Assembly (NCBI RefSeq): GCF_000153325.1
Contig: NZ_CH724143.1
Coordinates: 619,549-683,548, forward strand
Direction of reading: 5' to 3'
DNA length: 64,000 bases
DNA from: Photobacterium sp. SKA34
Lineage (GTDB): Bacteria > Pseudomonadota > Gammaproteobacteria > Enterobacterales > Vibrionaceae
In this document: in pieces, positions 56,985 through 64,000 of the stretch
Position numbering within the stretch: position 1 is the first letter of the stretch
How the letters are laid out: every line of letters begins with the position of its first letter
The notes under the pieces: model-generated
The model's input: the letters and a program-made list of their open reading frames with translations, nothing else
Told to the model about the DNA's origin: nothing
The model's database searches: none
Position numbers and translations under genes: made by a program

Positions 56985-59900
56985 AAGAAGACGGTGTGAC
57001 GGGTAATAGCGTTAGTATTTATAAGTATGGCGATCCTGATTTTAAACGTTACCACCCTGGTGATAAGTACACTTGGACTGTACATGTTGTAAATAACAGT
57101 GCACATCAAGTTGATAATGTAATTGTTAACGATCAGATCTCAGGCCTTGATATTGCGCTAGCAAATAATGGTGATAACCATAACGCCGATACGACAGGTA
57201 CACCTTATCGTTCTTGGAAAATAACCAAACAGATTGGTAGTGGTAGTTATCAAGCATTTGATGTAGATGTTGATTTAAGCGATCACATTTCACTGAAGGC
57301 AAAAGGTGAAGATGGTGATAGCGTTACTTACCAAATTACAGCCATCATTAAAGACAATGTCGTTGGTGATTGGTTAAACAATGTTGCTGAAGTTATTTAT
57401 CGTTCACCTAAAAATGGACGAATGGAGGAGATTACAGCTTATGCTGAAGCATCGGTAGAACGAGCATCAACCGGTGGAAATATCACGCGTAAATTAAGTG
57501 ACTCTCATTATATTCCGGGTAAAACTGAAATTGTTTATACCATCACGGCTTCTTCAAACTTGGGCTACATGAATAACAAAGTCATTTTGGAGAACCTAGA
57601 AGGTCTAACGGTAAAAACTATTAATAAAGACGGTACAACTTCAGAAGGTAACCCGTTTGAACATGGCTTAGGTCCTGAGTTCACAGTATCAGTAGAGAAG
57701 CCCAAAGAAACAGGGCACGACCTGCCATCGACTTCTACTGATGGCACGTTAGACGGTACTGTAGCTAATAATAAAAATATTGATACGACGATTGATGTCG
57801 CGCCAAAAGATAAAGTGATTTTCACCATAACAGGTACGGTACGTGAGGATGCTGTGGGTGATATTATCTTCAATAACGATTCTGATTTAGTAGTGGAACC
57901 TTACGAGCCAAAACTAGAGATCACTAAACAAACACAAGAGAAAAGTTATAAGCCAGGTCAACAATTAACCTATTTATTGACGGTTGAAAATACAGGTAAA
58001 GCACACGCATTTAATGTACATGTTAAAGATCTTATTGCAGATATAAAGGTTTTAGATATCAATGGGATTGAAGCGACTGCATTTTCAAATATTAGCACGT
58101 CAGATGAATATACGGGTGATTATAAAGATTGGTTCTACCCCGGTAGTTATGATCCTTATACTAGCCTTGATACGACAGATACCATCATCCCATTAGGTGG
58201 TAAAGCAGTGTACACGGTAAAAGCAAGCGTAAATAAAGATGCGGTAGGTTCTATTACCAATGCGCTTGATGTTAATGGCAATACAACGGAAGTTGTTACT
58301 AACCCAGTAACGGGTAAGTTCGAAGCGAAAAAGACAATCCTTGCTTACTATGATGATGAAAAAAATAAGCTGCCGAATTTAAAAGGTTATATGCCTGGTG
58401 GTTACATCGAATATGAAGTTGTGGTGACGAATAAAAGTGAGGCCAATATTGATGATTTATCGATTAAAGATGACTTATCAGCCATTACATCTAAAACATT
58501 CGATGGTAAGGATAACGAGCCTGTCTTTGATGAAGTGCTAATTAAAAGCAGCATCGTTCATAAAGATACTTTCACTAACGTCGCAGGTTTTGATTCGTCA
58601 GATTTAGATTTGAATACGTCAGTTGATATCGGTGCGCTAAATACTGTGACATTTAATATTAAAGCGCACATTAAGCCTAACATTGTTGGGACATTCCAAA
58701 ATGAGGCAAACATTGGCGATCGTATTAAACCTAAATCACCCATTTCTCACATGCTACCGTCTGATATTGAGCTGGTGAAAACAGCACTGGATTCTAATGG
58801 AAAAGCGATCTCCACTTATACTCCTGGGCAGTTAATTCAGTACAAAATTGAATTGATAAACACAGGCTACGGTACTAGCTACAACACAGAATTAAAAGAT
58901 GAATTGAGTAAGCTTGTTACTAATGTTGCAGAGTTATCTGGTGATGGTAAGCAAGATCCTGAAGCTACACCGTATAAGACTTGGTCTGTAAATGCGCCAA
59001 TAACGGAAGGGGGTATTACTACGCTTCCTGTAACAACAGGCGAGCAAGACATTAAATCTCAAGCTGTGCTTGCTCCTAAAGTCGGCAAAATTACGATTTT
59101 AGTGGATGCAACCATTAGCGATGATGCATTGGGGGATATTTCCAATACAGCAGTGTTCGGTAAGAAGAGTGATGACGCTGTATTAATACCTGAACCTAAA
59201 CAGTTAAGCTCATCAAAAGCTGTAATCAAACTTGATGAAACGCCGTTTACATCAAGTAGTTTTTATACTCCGGGGCAAAAAGCGGCGTACGAAATAAAAG
59301 TAGTCAACAATTCAGAGAGTTGGGCCAATGATATCAAAGTGAAGGATGTTGTCGCTGATGTAAATGTCGATGTTGCAGGCGATAAGAACGAACCTGCTTA
59401 TAGTCATTATGAAATTAACTACCGTGTTGAAGGTGGAGTTAGCGGGTTACCCGACACGTTTGTTCCTGTGCAATCACCACTAGTGAACAAAACATTGAAT
59501 ACAGAAATTGATATCGCGCCACAGCAAACGGTTATTTTTACCGTTGAAGGGAGTATTAAAGAGACGGCTGTAGGCGTGATTGATTCAAATCACGCGATGG
59601 TGGATGGAAAAGAAAATGCATCAGAAGTTATTCCACCACAAAACAGTGATTTTGATATTCAAAAAACGGTAGATCAAGACACTTTTGTTCCGGGACAAGA
59701 AGTGACTTACACCATAACGGTTAAGAATATTGGTGAGGCGTGGCTCAATGATTTCCCTATTAAAGATGAAATAACGACTATCATGGCTGATATTGCCCAT
59801 AATGCTACATCAGCCACAAGCGGTACTGCATTTAGTTCTGTATCAGTGGATGCTAAAGCATCTGAGGGTTCATTTATCACAAGTAATTCAACAGATAATA

Positions 59901-62900
59901 TTGATGCTATTGCAGACATAAAACCCAAAGGTTCGGTGACATTTACAGTAAAAGCCGTCGTTGCTGATAACGTCATTGGTCCAATTGATAATACAGCGTA
60001 TGCCGGTAGTAAAAATATACCGTCACAAACTGTCACGATTGATCCAATTGAAGGTGAATTTACGATTGAGAAAGCGGTAAATAAATCTACGTTTGTACCT
60101 AGCGATATCATGGTCTATACCCTAACGCTTGTAAATAAGTCAGCGACATGGGTAACAGACGTAAAAGTCACAGATGCTATTGATGCCATTGAAGCGGATG
60201 TCGCTGGTGGTAAACAAGGTCCTGCGTTTGATAAATCATCCATAAAAGTAACATCTGGCAAAGTAATTGTAGGTGACGGTTTTGTTGAAAAAAATCCTGA
60301 TGGCACTATCTCAGCGTTAGTTGATTTAGCACCAAGCAGTGAAGCAGTAATAACCGTTGATGCTCAGGTTGCAAGCGATGTTGTCGGTAATATTGCCAAT
60401 ACTGCTTATGCTAATGTTCAAGCGTCGAATGAGGTAGTAATAACGCCTGAATCATCTGAAATCACGATAGAGAAAACAGTTGATATTAGTACGTTTTTTC
60501 CTGGGCAAACGGTGAATTACACAGTGACAGTGAATAACACCCAAGCGAGTTGGGCGACAGGCGTTAATATCAAAGATGAAGTGTCAAAAATTGAAGCTGA
60601 AATTGCTGGTGGTACACAAGCGTCACCATTAACAGGCAATGCTTTTGATGCCAATTCGATTGTGACGAAAATTGCTGACTTAGGTGATAGCAAGGTTGTT
60701 AGGCAAGAAAGCAATGAAAGTATCATTTTAGATATCGCGCCTAATTCATCGGTGGTGGTAAATATTGCTGCGAATGTGAATAGGAACGTGATTGGTTCTA
60801 TTACTAATGTAGCACATGCAATTGGTAAAGATGGTGGCGATCACCAAGCTGAAGTAACGATTGATCCTATTGATGGAGCCGTTGTTTTAACCAAAGAGGC
60901 AATGAACCCTACTTACCAAAATGGTGGTGAAGTTGGTTTCGAAATTAAGGTTAAAAATTCAGGGGCTGGGTTTGCCGCGAATGTGGCGCTTGAAGACTTA
61001 ATCAGTGAGATTGAAGCGACAACAAACTTAGGTCAACTAACTCCAGCATTTACACATTGGAAAGTGAGTTATGTCGCGGGGAATGAAAATACCAAAGTGA
61101 TGGATGTTGCTTTAAACAAGCTAAAGAAAAACTTGCCTGAAGATAAAAATGTAAATGTAGTAATGGATATTGCACCGCAAGATACAGTGACATTTACAGT
61201 AACTGGTATCGCTGCAGACAACATTGTTGATGATATTACAAACACAGCTAACATGACATTTGGAGAGAACAAGCAGGAAGCAACGGCAACCGTAAAGCCT
61301 GAGCAAACCAGTTTTGAAGCAACCAAAGTAAGTGTTGAATCACATTACATTATTAATAAGGATTTGAGTTTTGAGTTAAGCATCACCAATACATCGAACA
61401 ACATGATTGATGACATGGTTGTTAATGATGATATGAGTGCGATAGAGGTGAAATACCGTGATGGCTCAACAGGTCCTGCTTTTGTAAAAGGCAATACTAA
61501 GTTTGTCGTAGAAACTGTTCCACAAGGTGCACTGGTTCAAGCGCAAACAGAAACGCAGTTCTTGGTCGATCTGCCTCCAAAGCAAACTATTACCTTTAGA
61601 GTAATTGGTACTGTGGTTGATAGTGCTAATGGATCTTTGCAAAATATTGCAACGGTGAATGATCAGGATGTACCAAGTAATCTTGTACCGCCATTACAAC
61701 CTGACATCACAGGTACTATTGTCACGACAACGGACTATGATGCGAATAATACGGGGGATGACGAATTCATCTATGTGCCGGGTGGAACTGTGGTTTATAC
61801 CATTACTTTAGAAAATAACACGGATGCATTTGCTAACAATGTTGGCTTTATGAGTGAGTTTTCAAAAGTGAACACTGCAGATTATAGCGGTCGTCAAATC
61901 CCAGCTTACACAGATTGGAAAATTGTAACGAAAGCGACAGGAACTGACCGTGGTACAACGGTAGGTAGTTACACTGATGGCAAAGATGTACAAACAGGAT
62001 TGCACATCGCTCCACACAGTAAAGTGGTTTATATTTTTACGACGACGGTAGATAAAAATTTGGTGAATGTTATCGACTATGCTGCCTTTTATTTAGATAA
62101 CAAGGCAATAGTAAAAGCGACACCTCGTAATATTAATATAGGAAAGCTAGCATCAACAGTAAAACCTATGCTGCCAGAGTACGATTTGAAACTGACAAAA
62201 ACAGCATCAAAAGAAACAGCGCAAGTGGGTGATGTGGTTGAATACGAAGTGATGGTAGAAAACGACAATAAAGCGAATTTCTACGATGTATCTGTTGTTG
62301 ACCACTACCCAGCAGGTTTCCAATATGTAGCGGGCTCAACCCAAATCGTACATAGTGGCCCTGATGGTGAGTTTGATACGAAAGATGATGAGCCTCTAAG
62401 CCAAGAGCCTGTGATGTCAGGGCAATTAACCTTTAGAAAGGTTAACCTGAAATCAAACGAGAAAGTACGTGTCCGTTATTTAATGCGTGTTAGCACAGGT
62501 GTGACATTTGGTAAATATGTCAATACCGCCGTTGCGCAGATCCGTGGTAAAGATAAATCGAATGTCGATAAAGCGGTGGTTGAAATTGAAGCGGATAAGT
62601 TATTCGATACCGCATCTATCATAGGTAAAGTATTTGAAGACTTAAACGGCGATGGTTTCCAAGCTGATGCAACTGCTAAAGGCATTACTGTAAAAACGGA
62701 GTTACCGAAAGGGGATTATGTTGCTAATTCAACAACCTTAATGGGTGACGGTAAAACGACAGTAGTGAATGATGTGAAAAAAGCAGCCCCTATTAGTAGT
62801 GGTATTACAGTTAAAACGTTGATGGGCCAATCGCAAAACCGAACCTTGAAGCAAAGTAATAAAGCTGTGATCCGTTTTAAAACGACAACAGCTACACCGT

Positions 62901-63334
62901 TTGCCTTTAGCGTAACAACAAGCAATGGTACTCATGTTCATTTTGGAACTGATAGTAAGATCACACGCACATTAACTGGTGATAGCAAACAAGGGCTTTC
63001 AGCAGAGAACCTCAATGTGACGCGTAATCTATACCAAGCGAAAAGTGGGTATGTTTGGGAAATCGTGATTGAAAACTTGGGTATCTATGAAGATGGTATT
63101 CCTGGGGTTCGCTTAATTACCACTGAAGGGATTAAGATCGAAACCGATCAATTTGGTCGTTACCACATTCCAGATCAGTGGGTGAAAGATAAAAAAGGTA
63201 AGAACTTCCTTGTGAAAGTAGATACTGATTCTTTACCAACAGGAATGAAAGTGATCAGTGAAAACCCGAAAGTGCAGCGTATAACACCAAATGCACTGGC
63301 TAAGTTTAACTTCAGTGTTCAGACCAAACATTAA
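56975..63334 (+). CDS. Giant DUF11-like repeat protein, C-terminal part (frame broken)
   Basis: Continuation of the preceding gene: 2119 residues with about 13 more DUF11-like repeats, the last (EYDLKLTKTASKETAQVGDVVEYEV... DHYPAGFQYVAGST) being the most canonical. A C-terminal module follows: GKVFEDLNGDGFQ, then GIPGVRLITTEGIKIETDQFGRYHIPDQW (an SdrD-B/carboxypeptidase-regulatory-like fold) and a final KFNFSVQTKH. There is no ribosome binding site or signal peptide at the GTG (56975), so independent translation is unlikely; with one T added near 56974 both parts form one protein of about 3018 residues. Probably a surface or secreted adhesin; no membrane anchor is visible. Confidence 0.85.
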   Translation: MDVKEDGVTGNSVSIYKYGDPDFKRYHPGDKYTWTVHVVNNSAHQVDNVIVNDQISGLDIALANNGDNHNADTTGTPYRSWKITKQIGSGSYQAFDVDVDLSDHISLKAKGEDGDSVTYQITAIIKDNVVGDWLNNVAEVIYRSPKNGRMEEITAYAEASVERASTGGNITRKLSDSHYIPGKTEIVYTITASSNLGYMNNKVILENLEGLTVKTINKDGTTSEGNPFEHGLGPEFTVSVEKPKETGHDLPSTSTDGTLDGTVANNKNIDTTIDVAPKDKVIFTITGTVREDAVGDIIFNNDSDLVVEPYEPKLEITKQTQEKSYKPGQQLTYLLTVENTGKAHAFNVHVKDLIADIKVLDINGIEATAFSNISTSDEYTGDYKDWFYPGSYDPYTSLDTTDTIIPLGGKAVYTVKASVNKDAVGSITNALDVNGNTTEVVTNPVTGKFEAKKTILAYYDDEKNKLPNLKGYMPGGYIEYEVVVTNKSEANIDDLSIKDDLSAITSKTFDGKDNEPVFDEVLIKSSIVHKDTFTNVAGFDSSDLDLNTSVDIGALNTVTFNIKAHIKPNIVGTFQNEANIGDRIKPKSPISHMLPSDIELVKTALDSNGKAISTYTPGQLIQYKIELINTGYGTSYNTELKDELSKLVTNVAELSGDGKQDPEATPYKTWSVNAPITEGGITTLPVTTGEQDIKSQAVLAPKVGKITILVDATISDDALGDISNTAVFGKKSDDAVLIPEPKQLSSSKAVIKLDETPFTSSSFYTPGQKAAYEIKVVNNSESWANDIKVKDVVADVNVDVAGDKNEPAYSHYEINYRVEGGVSGLPDTFVPVQSPLVNKTLNTEIDIAPQQTVIFTVEGSIKETAVGVIDSNHAMVDGKENASEVIPPQNSDFDIQKTVDQDTFVPGQEVTYTITVKNIGEAWLNDFPIKDEITTIMADIAHNATSATSGTAFSSVSVDAKASEGSFITSNSTDNIDAIADIKPKGSVTFTVKAVVADNVIGPIDNTAYAGSKNIPSQTVTIDPIEGEFTIEKAVNKSTFVPSDIMVYTLTLVNKSATWVTDVKVTDAIDAIEADVAGGKQGPAFDKSSIKVTSGKVIVGDGFVEKNPDGTISALVDLAPSSEAVITVDAQVASDVVGNIANTAYANVQASNEVVITPESSEITIEKTVDISTFFPGQTVNYTVTVNNTQASWATGVNIKDEVSKIEAEIAGGTQASPLTGNAFDANSIVTKIADLGDSKVVRQESNESIILDIAPNSSVVVNIAANVNRNVIGSITNVAHAIGKDGGDHQAEVTIDPIDGAVVLTKEAMNPTYQNGGEVGFEIKVKNSGAGFAANVALEDLISEIEATTNLGQLTPAFTHWKVSYVAGNENTKVMDVALNKLKKNLPEDKNVNVVMDIAPQDTVTFTVTGIAADNIVDDITNTANMTFGENKQEATATVKPEQTSFEATKVSVESHYIINKDLSFELSITNTSNNMIDDMVVNDDMSAIEVKYRDGSTGPAFVKGNTKFVVETVPQGALVQAQTETQFLVDLPPKQTITFRVIGTVVDSANGSLQNIATVNDQDVPSNLVPPLQPDITGTIVTTTDYDANNTGDDEFIYVPGGTVVYTITLENNTDAFANNVGFMSEFSKVNTADYSGRQIPAYTDWKIVTKATGTDRGTTVGSYTDGKDVQTGLHIAPHSKVVYIFTTTVDKNLVNVIDYAAFYLDNKAIVKATPRNINIGKLASTVKPMLPEYDLKLTKTASKETAQVGDVVEYEVMVENDNKANFYDVSVVDHYPAGFQYVAGSTQIVHSGPDGEFDTKDDEPLSQEPVMSGQLTFRKVNLKSNEKVRVRYLMRVSTGVTFGKYVNTAVAQIRGKDKSNVDKAVVEIEADKLFDTASIIGKVFEDLNGDGFQADATAKGITVKTELPKGDYVANSTTLMGDGKTTVVNDVKKAAPISSGITVKTLMGQSQNRTLKQSNKAVIRFKTTTATPFAFSVTTSNGTHVHFGTDSKITRTLTGDSKQGLSAENLNVTRNLYQAKSGYVWEIVIENLGIYEDGIPGVRLITTEGIKIETDQFGRYHIPDQWVKDKKGKNFLVKVDTDSLPTGMKVISENPKVQRITPNALAKFNFSVQTKH

Positions 63335-63355
63335 TTAGTTAAGCGATAAATCAAA

Positions 63356-63384
63356 GGCTGATGCATTCTCATCAGCTTTTTTTA
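63356..63384 (+). terminator. Intrinsic terminator after the giant repeat gene
   Basis: AGGCTGATG, a six-base loop, CATCAGCTTTTTTT. Confidence 0.88.
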
Positions 63385-63934
63385 TATCTATTTTTACAGA
63401 CTCTTTTTGATATCAAAGAGTCGCCCCCATACCCATTAATTTAATGAGTACTGGTTCATCATTTATATAGTCATGAATAACAGTGCACGTATTAATCTAT
63501 CTTTTCCTGCTGTTTTATATCTCTAGATATATTTCACTATACGCTTTGACGAGTATTAACACCTATCTATGAGATATAAAATTTTTAAAAAATAAATCGA
63601 TACAGCGAAATAATCTTCATTTTTATGATTAAAGAACGGAAGGGTTTTAATCGTAATTTTTTAGAGAAAAGAATAAGAAATAGTAAAAATTTACTGTAGT
63701 TCAGGTTGCTAATACTATTCTGAAAATTGGATTCAAAACTTTTTGTTATGATAAATCCATACGATCTTGTTTGTAAGGTTATGATTTTAATTGTTTATGT
63801 TTTTTTATATGAAGAGGGGTAAATTCTACTTCGCTTAATTTTTCATGATAATTTATCTTGCCCTGTATTTTATATTAATTGACGTAAACAGTGTTTTTTT
63901 CTCTGAAATTCAAAATCAAAACATTTCAATATTT
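63385..63934. other. AT-rich region at the window end
   Basis: About 550 bases with no credible gene. It appears to be the upstream region of a gene beyond the window. Confidence 0.5.
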
Positions 63935-63968
63935 ATGAGTTAACCCATTTAACAGCAATTGTTAGCCT
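63935..63968 (+). promoter_or_regulatory. Bipartite upstream motif, copy 2
   Basis: ATGAGTTAACC, 13 bases, TTGTTAGCCT, identical in blocks and spacing to 54174-54207. By analogy a gene should start about 70 bases further on, near 64040, outside the window. Confidence 0.6.
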
Positions 63969-64000
63969 CTTCATATCAGCCTTTACGTAATTTTGCTTGT

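Noticed and set aside
56960..56990. Programmed -1 ribosomal frameshift
   Set aside because: No X-XXY-YYZ slippery heptamer and no clear downstream pseudoknot; a one-base loss in a T-run is simpler.

Overview
The window reads as a chromosome segment from a marine gammaproteobacterium of the family Vibrionaceae, most likely Photobacterium or a close relative. The evidence is the gene set and order: motY beside rnt; rsxABCDGE followed by nth; uvrB, a Qrr small RNA, luxO, luxU, a YvcK-type gene and then moa; and oppABCDF. The DNA is AT-rich. Sodium energetics recur (NhaC and COG2056 antiporters, the Rnf/Rsx complex, MotY). The species assignment is inferred from gene content; no alignment was run.

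Layout. 1-1397: the right part of an IS66-type insertion sequence, whose terminal repeat cuts off the 3' end of an M20 metallopeptidase gene. 1398-7509: an accessory cluster in which the M20 gene diverges from a tight three-gene operon of two ATP-grasp ligases (the second with a helix-hairpin-helix tail) and a multidomain M14 carboxypeptidase. I recognise no described pathway with this content and consider it the best candidate for an undescribed system. 7595-18083: housekeeping and envelope genes (nhaC, asd, an RND efflux pump with its adaptor, sodB, grxD, a COG2056 antiporter). 18368-23582: a surface lipase lipoprotein of the VolA type followed upstream by two FadL channels, a plausible lysophospholipid/fatty-acid scavenging unit. 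23858-28139: rnt, motY, a Fur-boxed Mn-type superoxide dismutase with a small partner gene, a small membrane-anchored protein, and nth. 28292-34144: the six-gene Rnf/Rsx electron-transport operon, with a 108-bp tandem repeat in rsxC.

34540-45241: pepE; a 1.1-kb gene-free stretch holding a facing pair of perfect DnaA boxes and a folded 129-bp element; uvrB; a Qrr sRNA on the minus strand with a sigma-54 promoter; luxO-luxU; a YvcK-type gene; a LON-domain protein; and molybdopterin genes moaA, moaC, moaD, moaE (no moaB) behind a Moco-type riboswitch. 46409-52005: oppABCDF. 52081-53661: a CSS-EAL c-di-GMP phosphodiesterase gene broken by an in-frame TAG at the Glu of the ELTE motif. 54279-63334: a giant secreted protein of about 19 DUF11-like repeats, now split into two frames by what looks like a one-base loss. 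A bipartite sequence upstream of it recurs at 63935-63968, predicting a co-regulated gene just past the window.

Functionally, luxO/luxU/Qrr form the quorum-sensing phosphorelay output; the broken EAL gene and giant repeat protein suggest a surface-attachment locus; the efflux, SOD and Rsx genes cover stress and redox; and the peptide genes (opp, pepE, M14/M20) point to peptide use or modification.
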